Source: Pleodorina starrii | Lineage: Eukaryota; Chlorophyta; Chlorophyceae; Chlamydomonadales; Volvocaceae | Direction: 5' to 3' | Assembly (NCBI GenBank): GCA_030267565.1 | Contig: BRXU01000047.1 | Coordinates: 248,001 to 312,000, forward strand | DNA: 64,000 nt | Part shown: piece after piece, positions 38,338-47,437 of the stretch | Position numbering within the stretch: the first letter of the stretch is position 1 | Layout: each line of letters begins with the position of its first letter | Position numbers and translations under genes: made by a program | Notes under the pieces: model-generated | Database searches by the model: none | The model's input: the letters and a program-made list of their open reading frames with translations, nothing else | What the model was told of the DNA's origin: nothing

Positions 38338-38452
38338 GTCAGCGGTGGGATTCGAACCCACATCTACCCATTGACAATCCGACCAAGCATGGGATCGAAC
38401 CCATGACCATCGAATTGCCAAGCGAGTGCTCTTCCAATTGAGCTACGCTGAC
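38338..38452 (-). tRNA. tRNA-like element with an extended central hairpin (tRNA gene with intron, or SINE head)
   Basis: Read on the minus strand: a perfect 7-bp acceptor pair (GTCAGCG with CGCTGAC), then TA, a D arm (GCTC/GAGC around AATTGGAA), and at the 3' side a canonical T arm (GTGGG TTCGAAT CCCAC). Instead of a normal anticodon arm there is a 12-bp stem (TTGGCAATTCGA with TCGGATTGTCAA, two G-U pairs) capped by a 6-bp hairpin (CATGGG/CCCATG) whose loop holds a second B-box-like TTCGAT. Total 115 nt, about 40 more than a tRNA. No ordinary 5-bp anticodon stem could be assigned, so neither could the amino acid. It lies between the two inverted copies of the proline-rich gene exon. Confidence 0.5.
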
Positions 38453-38509
38453 GGTAGGACCTGCACATCAGCATGCAGCAGCTTGATGTGCAGGCCTTGC
38501 TGCCTGGTT

Positions 38510-38724
38510 CAGCCCTGCCTTTGCCGCCTGCCAGTTCATTATCAACTGCCGCAACGTTTTGGTGGTGGCTTGTATTTGCTCCTCCAACATGACTGACCCA
38601 TCCTCGTCAGTGAAAAGGTTTGCCCATTCCAGAGCAGCCTTGTCCGTGACATACATCAAGGACGCCATGCTTTTCAAGGTCATGAGCAAATTGCTCCATC
38701 AGCATGCACTCCTGCTCACCCTGG
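38510..38724 (-). pseudogene. Inverted, frameshifted copy of the second proline-rich gene exon
   Basis: Reverse complement of 37586-37798 with scattered changes (for example ECANLF to EWANLF). A net 4-base insertion in the codons for LDVMD shifts the frame, so the 5' part and the part containing TKTLRQLIMNWQ are in different frames. The wider homologous block is 38505-38889, matching 37417-37798. Short direct repeats (about 25 bp, TGATGTGCAGGCCTTG...CCTGGTTCA) lie at both ends of the copy, near 38482-38510 and 38893-38917. Confidence 0.8.
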
Positions 38725-38889
38725 GCAGCGACCAGCCAGCCAGAAGGCAGGCATGCAAGCAGTTGCAGCCAGAAGAAGCAGCAGGAGCAGCAAAGCCATG
38801 TATGAGCGGATTAGGTGGGCTGGTGGCTGGAGCATATATAGGAGTAGATGGGCTGCCAGGATGTGCGTACGTATGTGGGGTAATCATGC

Positions 38890-39662
38890 TGCTGATGTGC
38901 AGGCCTTGCCTGGTTCATCAGCCCCGCCACCCTGCCACCCCGCCACCCCGCCACCCCGGCCACCACCACCACCGAGAGAGCAAGCGAGACGGGAAGCGGG
39001 GACCGTCTGCCAAGAGCCCTACCTGCAGGAGAACTCATCCCAGAAACATATCGGCCGCGCGCATGCAGCGCTTCTTGCTAGTCGCCCACCAGCCCAACAG
39101 AATTGAAGACAGTCGCCGCTCCTGCTGTACTTTCACATTCGTAAAGGACATAGCAGTCATATTGCGGTGCATGAATTATTAATAAATTTATTTATATGTG
39201 ATTTATTAAGTGCACTTGAGCTGGAAAACAGCTAGCTCTATCTACGGTGCAGCACATGCCTGCACATGCACAGATAGATAACAGAGGGCATGGCAGGAGC
39301 TTCACAACGCCAGGCAACGCTTCACAGGTGGTTAGCAGCTAAGATGATAGCTGCGATGTATCTGCTAGCCTGGCAGCTACGTAGGGTTGCTATGATCATG
39401 CCTAGCAGGTTAGCAGGATATTAGCAGCCCTAGCAGGCCCTAGCTAGCAGGCAAAACTGCCCTAGCAGGGCCCCCTTGCTAGGCCTTTGCCATCGTCGCA
39501 ATCGGATCTGATACATACGTAGCAGATAGGCCCGGCTCGCGTAGGGTGGGGTCGCATAAATATATCGGCCACGTCACCCGCTCGAGCCGCACTTCTAAAT
39601 TGCATAGCAGACTTTGAAGAAAACCTAGATATACTAGGATGTAGGATACTAGTAAAGTCTGT
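38890..39662. other. No gene recognised
   Basis: Contains a CCACC microsatellite-like patch (38931-38970) and a run of short AGCAGG/CTAGC motifs (39300-39480). Nothing else identified. Confidence 0.45.
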
Positions 39663-40530
39663 TGGCAATGCACTCAACGACACGGCTTCACACTACGTGT
39701 TGCTCCCGCACTCGGGCCCCGCGTCTCAACACATGACAATGCCTGTGTACGGCGGCAAAGGCCGCAGCGGCGTGAGCAACGGTGTGCCGGGGGCGGTGGC
39801 GCCGCCACTGCTGCTGCCGCCGCTGAACAAACAGCATCCGCCTGGGCACAGCAGGTGGGGCGGGGCAGGGCGCCAGCTCCGGAAGTGTTGTGGGAGGCTG
39901 GGGCTGGGGCCCCCTCTTCAATCGGCCACACGGCATCCCGCCGAGCGCCACCACGGCTCCTGTTCGTCGTACCGGTCATTCCTCTCGCACCCCCTCTATT
40001 TGGCTCAGTTCAACCACCCCGCCTAGCTCTACACTTGGTCCTTCCCCTCCCTACTTGTGTGTACCGGTACGTCCGCCAGCCAGCTTGCCTCCCTCTCTCC
40101 CAGCAGGCTTACCCCCCTCCGAGGGCCCTCTGTTGGCTCGGCTGTGCAAGTGCTACGAGGCCGTTATGTGCAGCACCTGCCCCAACCTCGCCACAGAGCC
40201 ACACCACCTCTACCTCCGCATCCACACCTCACCCGGCGCCGCCACCACACCCTCACCACCGCTGCTTCCCGTGCTGCACCAGGACTGCACCCCCCCCCTG
40301 GGCTTCATGCTGCACGGCGTGGAGCTGCATACCTGCCGGGCCCGCACGCCGCTGTCGGTGCTGGCTCCCCAGCACGAGCACGAGCGGGTGACAAGCCAGA
40401 CGGCGACACGGCTGTGGTGGGCGCCGGTGTCGGTGCTGTGCTCGTGGGCGCCCAGCCGAGCCGTCAGCCGAGCCGTCGTGCATGGGCTCGGAACACATGT
40501 CATACACCGACTCTGAGGAGTACGACGGCG
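39663..40530 (+). pseudogene. Segmental duplication copy A of an unrecognised gene
   Basis: 39663-39845 matches the end of the long exon in copies B and C (SLPHTGPASRRM region), and 39846-40530 then matches an upstream exon of copies C and D, so the exon order is scrambled relative to copy C. The second part has the best open frame of the family: ARLCKCYEAVMCSTCPN, LYLRIHTSPGAATTP, LGFMLHGVELHTCRAR and so on to HRL* at 40516. No domain was recognised. Copies C and D have small indels that break this frame, so copy A best shows the original reading. Confidence 0.6.
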
Positions 40531-41379
40531 ACGGCTGCAGCCGAGCCTCCCTGGCTCGTGCTCCCACCCTTTTTGGGCCGTGCAGGCCGTCCACTGGAGT
40601 CTTTCGTGGCGGCACTTGGGCCCCTGGCGACGGCCCCGCGCCCGTGGTGGCTGGCGTGTGCTGGCGGAGCTCGCCGCTGGGTCGGTTGGACAGACGGCCG
40701 TGCTCGTGGACGGTGGGCGGCAAGGGGCCAGCCCTCCGCCGGGTGGGTTTTGGGTTCTCGGGCTGACCTGTGTGTCGGTGGTTTCGTTATGTTGTGCCGG
40801 CCGGGGCGGCGGTGGGGTTTTTTGGCCTTGTGGTGCCCCTGTTTCCGTTTTTCCCCGCCGTGTTTGTTCCGTGCCGGTTCTCATTGCGGGAATCATCGGG
40901 GTTGCAGGTGCGCGCCTTTTGGTGCTTGCTCACGGTCGGGTTTCTCGGCCTGGTTGGCGGTGTTTCGGTTGTCTGCGCCCGGAGCTTTGGTTGGGTTGGG
41001 GGTTTGCCTCGGTTGCCGCGGCTCGTCTCGCCGCCCCCGGGCGGCCTGTTCGGCTGGCTGGCCGTCTCGTCTGTTTGCCCGCGCGCCGGTGGTGTCGGCC
41101 GCGCGTTGTTTCGCTTGTGCGCTCCGGGCTGGTGTTTGTTTTGGCGCTCCGCGCTTTGGCGCTCCGTGCTTTGTGCTGTGCTCTCGCTGCAGTGTAAAGG
41201 TCCTCGTCAATTGCCCCTTCCCCGTTGATCGGCGGGTCGCTTCCTTGTCAGCCGGTGGCCGGCTTCACTATATAGCTGATGAGGGCAGCTACAAGGAACA
41301 AACGACTGCGTTACCGTCCTTTGTGCTGCTGCACGAGTCTATGGCCTGGCCCTTTTGAGCCAGGATGGCGACTTGGCCT
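40531..41379. other. Unassigned sequence and T/G-rich dispersed repeat
   Basis: 40560-40765 continues an open frame (PPWLVLPPFLGRAGRPL). 40760-41220 is unusually T/G-rich. Its part near 41040-41150 recurs at 45795-45905 (coding-like CLPARRWCRPRVVS versus CLPARQWRRPRVVS). It may be the 3' end of a retroelement; not shown. Confidence 0.4.
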
Positions 41380-42165
41380 GTTTACATGATGGGCGACTTC
41401 AGGGGAGGGAGGCCGGGTGCAGCATTCCCGAAAGTCTGGCCCGCTGCTGTGGTGTAGAGCTGAACCCGCGGATGGAAGGCCGGCGGTGCGTGTGTGGTGC
41501 CAGTCTGGGGTGACGTGCCGTACGTGTGTGTATGTATGTGTGTGTGCATCACTCGGCAGCAGTCAACACTCGGCGGGGTGGGGGGCTGAGCATCGGCTCT
41601 CACACGCTCTCATTGCCTGCATTCGGTACACATGCTTTCGACGGTACGACGGCTGCCCGTTTATTGTACACTGCTGCTCGTGCACCGTGCGTGCTCAACG
41701 GTGCGCCTGTCTGGTAAGTTACTGTAACCGCACTACGTATGTGGGTTACACTACTGTAACGTTCGAGGCAAGAGCGGAACGGAACACTGTGTCGGCCCGC
41801 TGTATGTGTTGGCCCGCTGGCAACTTCCCCTGACTATCTAGGGTGCCGATACACGTGCCAACCTGCCAAACACCGAGCGAGTACCTACCGTATCGTGCGG
41901 TGTTGGCTGCAAAGGCAGATACCGGCACCTAGACAGGCTATGGCCGCACGAGCAACCATCCACACGATATGTGTGCAGAGCACTGGCCAGCAGGCAGGGG
42001 CTTATAAGCGAAATTCATGCCAGATGCCCTACACTACACACCCACACAGGTTGACCTGGATGGGGCATCTGCCCCACATACATGATGTGCCGTCGTATAT
42101 GGCTCTAGTCAGTGCATGCACCAACTAGCAAAACAGCGCATGCGTGTAGACCAGGACCGCTGAGA
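41380..42165. repeat. Dispersed repeat R, copy 1
   Basis: 41515-42160 matches 45937-46588 over its full length with a few percent differences, and 41395-41540 also matches 52462-52597. It ends at GACCAGGACCGC. No coding frame was recognised. Confidence 0.85.
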
Positions 42166-42285
42166 AACATGGCACCCACACATGCAGGCACACAGCAGGT
42201 AGGCTCGGCCAACGGCACCGAAACCAAAGTACCACACACGGGCCTCGCCCACCTAATCAAGAATCGCATGCCCAACAAAAGAAAC

Positions 42286-42334
42286 TGTCCGTCTGCCTGT
42301 CTGCCTGTCTGCCTGTCTGTCTGTCTGTCTGCCA
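42286..42334. repeat. CTGT/CTGC microsatellite
   Basis: About 12 tetranucleotide units of CTGT or CTGC. Confidence 0.9.
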
Positions 42335-42437
42335 CATGCGGATCTACTAATATCACGGTCTGTGGGTTCACTACCGTAAATCGTATGCATCAACGCACGC
42401 ATGCATGCACGCATCCCTATCATCACGAGCCGCCGTA

Positions 42438-42680
42438 CTAGGACTCATCCGCTTCGTGCACCGGCGCGAACTCCTTTCCCTCCGTCTCCATCTTCGCCTC
42501 CAGCTCCCCCACCCGGGTCTCCAGCTGCTTGAGCTTCGCCTCGGCGGCAAGCAGGGCCTTGTCCCCACTCGGCACCCAGCAGCGCATAAGACTGGCGTAC
42601 TTGGTCTGCTCGATTACCAGGTCAAACTCCACGGTACGGTGCCTGCTGTTGGCTTCCGAAACCAACTTGCCCAGTGCCAC
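42438..42680 (-). pseudogene. C-terminal part of a split coiled-coil gene
   Basis: Minus-strand frame GKLVSEANSRHRTVEF, then IEQTKYASLMRCWVPSGDK, a heptad-rich tail (AKLKQLETRVGELEAKME) and a stop at 42438. The first ~30 residues overlap the end of the N-terminal part at 46593-47437. Upstream of 42684 the sequence changes abruptly to duplication copy B. Confidence 0.75.
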
Positions 42681-42683
42681 CAC

Positions 42684-44346
42684 CGCTGTGCTCGCGGGAG
42701 CCCAGCCGAGCCGTCAGCCGTGCCGTCGTGCATGGGCTCGGAACACATGTCGTACACGACTAGGAGGAGAACGATGGCGGCAGCGGCAGCGGCCACACCA
42801 TTGGCAGTGTTGGCGGCGGCGGCGGCGGCGGTGGGACTTGTCCGCCTCTGCCCCATCCGCTGATGTGGAGCAGCACTCGGCGAAATGACGATGGGGTGAG
42901 GTGGCGGCATGATGCTGACCATGTTTGCCGCGGACGGCAGCTCCGAGTCCGCCTCCATGTCGCGGTACTGTTCGCCCAGCGCTAGCACCATCACTGGCCT
43001 GCCGCCAGGCGACAACAACCGCTTGGAGGACCGACGGCCCCGGCGGCGGCGGCACCGCTTCGCACGCCGCCACCTCCGTGTCTGCTGCACATCTGCTGCA
43101 GTCCGCTGCCACGCCTCCGCCTCCGCCTCCGTGCTGCGGCAACCCTCCTTCAGGAAGCGACCGAGGAGCTGGCAAATGCACTGGACAAGCTTGCGTCACT
43201 GCCATGGGCCGACTGGGTTCACTGCCCCGCTTGCCGGGCGCGGAGGCTCCGTCGGGGCGGGAAAAGGGCCGGTCGAAGGTAGGGGAAGTCGCGAGCCTGC
43301 CCGCTGCCGCCGCAAGCGCTGGCGGCCGCGCCAGTGGCGGCAGCGATGGGCACGGCGTGGCGGTGGCCTTGGTCGTCGCCGTCGATCTGGCGGTGTGCGA
43401 CGCTGCGGCGTCGGTGGCGGCCCAGTCGTCCGACGACGGGCTCCCTTCGGTGCAGCCGCTGCTGGCACGGTGCAATCCCGCCGCAACCACCGCCGCCGGT
43501 GGTGAGGCCGCCCTTGCGCCGCCGCCGCTGCCGCCGCCGCCATTGCTGCCGCCGCCGCTGCCACGCAATGGGGGGCCTCCCGGCGGCGGCGGTGGCAACA
43601 CGCTCAACGACACGGCTTCACACTACGTGTCGCTCCCACACACGGGCCCCGCGTCGCGACGCATGACGGCGCCTGCGTACGGCGGCGAAGGCCGCAGCGG
43701 CGTGAGCAACGGCGTGCCGGGGGCGATGATGCCGCCGCCGCTGAAAAAACAGCATCCGCCACTGCTGGCCGCGGCGGCGGCGCGGCTAATGGGCCGGCAA
43801 TCGGGCGTCAGCGTCAACCCCCCAGAAACCAGCTGTTACTTGGCGGAGGGGCTGCAGCACTGGACGACGACGACGACGACGGTGCTGTGCAGGTGAGTGT
43901 GTGAGTGTGTGAGTGCGTGTGCGGTATGTGGGGGTGTTATGGCTGGCGCCTGCTGGCCCTGCTGTTCGGGCCCTCTTGGCTCTTGGGCCCCTCCCAGCGG
44001 TGGTGCTCCAGTCAGGTCGGAACCAAAACACGTTGGAACGGTGCCCTGTCTGCGGCCCTCTCTGGCTCTCTCTCTCCTCGCCATGCACGTCCGCGGGCCA
44101 GCGTGGCCTCCGTTCCATCGCTGCGGTCCGCAGTCCTTACCCCATACATTCTATTTCATCGTACTTGGACGAACCCCACCCAGCCATTCTGACCTGCTGC
44201 CCCAAACCCCTCCCAACCCCTGCTGCCCCCCTCCCACGCCCGCCCACCCGTCCACCCTCTCCCAACTGGTGTTGTTGTTCTGCACCGCCATCTCGGCGTC
44301 TGCTGTCGTGCTGCGTGCTGGGCCTGATGACGCTGCTGCGGCCCTT
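42684..44346 (+). pseudogene. Segmental duplication copy B (long exon), carrying later insertions
   Basis: Begins abruptly within VLAGAQPSRQ-type sequence shared with copies C and D. The frame 42925-43896 stays open for 323 residues, ends GVSVNPPETSCYLAEGLQHW...VLCR and meets a donor (CAG|GTGAGT). A second frame through 43140-43250 reads LQEATEELANALDKLASL and PWADWVHCPACRARRL-like sequence, which looks more protein-like, so the true frame of the middle part is unsure. Function not recognised. Downstream the copy continues at 44662-44756 and 45526-45770, interrupted by two insertions absent from copy C. Confidence 0.55.
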
Positions 44347-44661
44347 GCACTCTGGGAACGGCCGTGCTTCATTTTGCGCTCATTTTTCACTCATTTTGAC
44401 CCTTCAGTTCGGGTCTTCATACCGGGCCTTCATTTAATGCGACAATATCATTTTGGAATGAAGCCTTGTCATTACAAAATGAACGTGAAAAGGAAGCGGC
44501 CTCACTGAGGGCATCCAGAGGCCCGTTCGTTCCAAACTGAAGAGCTCAGAAAAAATGAAGACCTCGAATATCACGTGATATGAAGGCGGTTTGTTCGTAA
44601 CTGAAGCAATACATAACCGCCCAGATCACGTGATAATGAAGCCTCTAAAATCCAAGATGAA
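44347..44661. mobile_element. ~315-bp non-autonomous insertion with CTTCAT/ATGAAG ends
   Basis: Absent from copy C, where GCGGCCCTT joins GGGCTGGC directly (52056-52070). The insert is AT-richer than its host and has many CTTCAT/ATGAAG motifs and two palindromic ATCACGTGAT sites. Short inverted ends CTTCATTTTG (44368) and ...CAAGATGAAG (to 44663) suggest a MITE-like DNA element. About 20 bp of extra sequence lies left of the first motif, and no clean target-site duplication is seen. Confidence 0.65.
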
Positions 44662-44756
44662 GGGCTGGCAGAGCCTGCTGCGGCCCGTCACGCCCGCATC
44701 CAGGAACGGATTGCTGGAGGCGCCGGTGGCCTTTGTGCTGGGGCTGCAGTACAAAA
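44662..44756 (+). pseudogene. Copy B, segment between the two insertions
   Basis: GWQSLLRPVTPASRNGLLEAPVAFVLGLQYK, the same as copy C at 52062-52157. Confidence 0.8.
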
Positions 44757-45525
44757 TGGGATGCAAAGAAACTGGTCATATAGCCATGTACATAAAACGG
44801 CACAACGCCGCTGCCCTGCTTATCGCAGATACCATACACAAAGGCAGGTATGGTGGATGCTACACCATCATTGACGCCTGTGCAGAAGACGCCAGCCCGG
44901 AATACTCATCTGGCACTCGACTGCCGAAATGGCTTTTACCCTATATCCCGGAAAAAAAGAGGAAGAAAATGCGACCAGATCTCCTTCTTATCCCGACCCT
45001 ACCACTATCGACCACAGAGCAAACCACACCGTACAACGGACCACCGGACCGCTCCAAACACACAGTATTTGTGATCGAGATAGGATACACAGGGGACCTC
45101 CGACATGATGAAAAGAATGAGCAAAAAGCAAAACAGCACGCGAAGCTAGCCCGCAGGCTCAAGGCCAACGGCTGGAAAGTGCGGTATACACCGAAGGAAG
45201 CCATCACACTTGGATTCGGTGGGACGATTCGCAATGACCTAAAGCCCCTTATCACCGAGCTCGGCGTGCCACCAGACACTGCCACACAATGCTGCGCGCG
45301 CCTTCATGACCTCGCAATCAAGTACCTGAATAACATAGTCCTACGGCGACGCTCCCTCGAGGGACCCACATGCTACACGTCCAATCGTCAAGGGGTAGGG
45401 TAAGGTTGTTTTTTGTGGAGCTCCCCTGGTGGTGGCGGCGTACAGGCTCCTAGTCGAGCCTCATCGCACCCACCCCCATAAACCACGCCAGGGTTTTGGC
45501 CCGGCGTAATATTATTATTATTATT
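44757..45525 (+). mobile_element. 5'-truncated non-LTR retrotransposon with nuclease-like ORF and (ATT)n tail
   Basis: The insertion is exact when compared with copy C: host sequence stops after TACAAAA and resumes at CATGGCGCGG. The open frame runs to a stop at 45403 (about 215 residues inside the insert). It contains RPDLLLIPTL, VFVIEIGYTGDLRHDE, a Lys-rich helix (NEQKAKQHAKLARRLK) and WKVRYTPKEAITLGFGG, an arrangement like the PD-(D/E)XK restriction-like endonuclease at the C-terminus of R2/Dualen-type non-LTR retrotransposons. The 3' end is TAATATTATTATTATTATT, a simple-repeat tail typical of such elements. No reverse transcriptase remains, so it is 5'-truncated. Ten host bases present in copy C (52158-52167) are missing here. 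Family call by pattern. Confidence 0.65.
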
Positions 45526-45904
45526 CATGGCGCGGTGAGGGCGAGCAGATGGCGGGGGCTGCGGGTGGGCGCGGCGTCGGGAAGGGGGCTTGCGGTCCGA
45601 TGGCAAGGCGAACGGCTGACTTTGCGGGCCTCCGAAACGCCGACGCCGGCTTGCTGGCGGCTGCGGCGGTGGCGTGGAGAGCTGCCGGGAGCGTACAGGT
45701 GCACGGTGCTGCGGCTGGGGCGCATCAGCGGTTGCGTGTGGGGGTTGCGTGCAAGGGGCGAGCGAGCCCCCGGGCGTGCAAGGGGCGAGCAAGCCCCCGG
45801 GCGGCCTGTTCGGCTGGCTGGCCGTCTCGTCTGTTTGCCCGCGCGCCAGTGGCGTCGGCCGCGCGTTGTTTCGCTTGTGCGCTCCGGGCAGGTGTTTGTT
45901 TTGG
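45526..45904 (+). pseudogene. Copy B tail plus T/G-rich repeat fragment
   Basis: 45526-45770 matches 52168-52408 of copy C (frame with VRWQGERLTLRASETPT and GAYRCTVLRLGRISG). 45790-45904 matches the T/G-rich repeat near 41040-41150. Confidence 0.75.
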
Positions 45905-46592
45905 CGCTCCAGCCTGGAGTCTGGGGTGACGGGACGTACGTGTGTGTATGTATGTGTGTGTATGTGTGCGTCACTCGGCAGCAGTCAACGCTCGGCGGGG
46001 TGGGGGGCTGAGCATCGGCTCTCGCGCGCTCTCGTTGCCTGCATTCGGTACACGTGCTTTCGACGGTGCGACGGCTGCCCGTTTGTTGTACGCTGCTGCT
46101 CGTGCACCGTGCGTGCTCAACGGTGCGCCTGTCTGGTACGTTACTGTTACCACGCTACGTATGCGGGTTACATTACTGTAACTTTCGAGGCAAGAGCGGA
46201 ACGGAACACTGTGTCGGCCCGCTGTATGTGTTGGCCCGCTGGCGACATCCCCTGACTATCTAGGGTACCGATACACGTGCCAACCTGCCAAGCAACGAGC
46301 GAGTACCTACCGTATCGTGCGGTGTTGGCTGCAACGGCAGATACCGGCACCTAGACAGGCTACGGCCGCACGAGCAACCATCCACGCGATATGCGTGCAG
46401 AGCACTGGCCAGGCAGGGGCTTACAAGCGAAATTCATGCCAGATGCCCTACACTGCATGCCCACACAGGTTGACCTGGATGGGGCATCTGCCCCACATAC
46501 ATGATGTGCCGTCGTATATGGCTCTAGTCAGTGCATGCAACAACTAGCAAAACAGCGCAGGCGTGTAGACCAGGACCGCCGAAAAACTGAAG
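45905..46592. repeat. Dispersed repeat R, copy 2
   Basis: Matches 41515-42160. It stops within a few bases of the broken end of the coiled-coil gene at 46593. Confidence 0.85.
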
Positions 46593-47437
46593 CATCAGAC
46601 TGGCGTACTTGGTCTGCTCGATGACCAGGTCAAACTCCGCGGTACGGCGCCTGCTGTTGGCTTCCGAAACCAACTTGCCCAGCACCACCACCGCCTGGGA
46701 GTGACTCGCGGCCTCCTCCTCCAACTGCCGCCGCAGCGGGCCCACAGCCTCGGCCTGCCGCCGCAGCACCTCGGCCTCCGCCTCGGCCTTGTCGCGCAGT
46801 GCCGCCATCTCCCCAACCGTGCGGCTCAAGTCCTCCACCTGCCTCTGGAGCGGCTCCAACAACACCGTTTTCTTGCGCGCCTCCTCGCACTGCTGCGTGC
46901 ACGCAGCGACGAGGGCCGTTTGCTGGTCCAACTGCCCACGAGAGAGGGACAGCTCGGCTCCAAGCGCACGGACGCGCGCTTCGAGAGCGATATTGGCGCT
47001 CGCCAGGGACTCCTTCTCGCGCTTCTCCGTAGCCAGTGCGGAGATGACTTCGACCAACTGAGTCCGAAGACGCTGCAGGTCCGGGGGGTGCGTGGGTGCA
47101 AGCGGGCGGGCGAGGGGCAGCAGGGGCCGGCGTTAGCTTTTTGGCTGGTAGCATTGGGGAAGGGAGGACATTGTTGCCTAGGCAATTGAAGGGACATTGA
47201 CAGGACATGCGGAAGGAAATGGAGTGCGCGCTTCCAAGGCAGTCTCGAAGGCATGGATGCGGACGGACATGGAGTGCATGCTTCGAAGGCAGCCGTCAAC
47301 TAGCAAGAGCCGCGGGCCATACTTTGCGAATGGTGAGCTATTGATCGCGAAAAGAGTCTCACCTGAAGCTCAAGGTCTTTCTCCTCAAGTTTTGCCGCGA
47401 CTACGGCCGCAGGGCTGGACCAGTTGTAAAGGGCCAT
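46593..47437 (-). pseudogene. N-terminal part of a split coiled-coil gene, 2 exons
   Basis: Exon 1 is complement 47363-47437 (MALYNWSSPAAVVAAKL...DLELQ, donor GTGAGA) and exon 2 complement 46593-47072 (acceptor CTGCAG, phase 0), starting RLRTQLVEVISAL. Together 185 residues of almost continuous heptads (EKREKESLASANIALEARV, LEPLQRQVEDLSRTVGEM). The frame ends at TKYASLM, where repeat R begins; the natural continuation RCWVPSGDK... to the stop lies 3.9 kb away at 42438-42600. The protein would have been about 234 residues, a structural or tethering coiled coil of unknown role. Whether either half is expressed is unknown. Confidence 0.7.

Noticed and set aside
41270..41330. Hammerhead ribozyme (CTGATGAG motif; also near 15893, 32062 and 33228)
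   Set aside because: The GAAA core element and paired stems II and III could not be placed at any of these sites.
42684..43300. COR-domain-like C-terminal motif (WVHCPAC) in the duplicated gene
   Set aside because: A faint resemblance in one of three competing frames; not enough to name a Roco-type protein.
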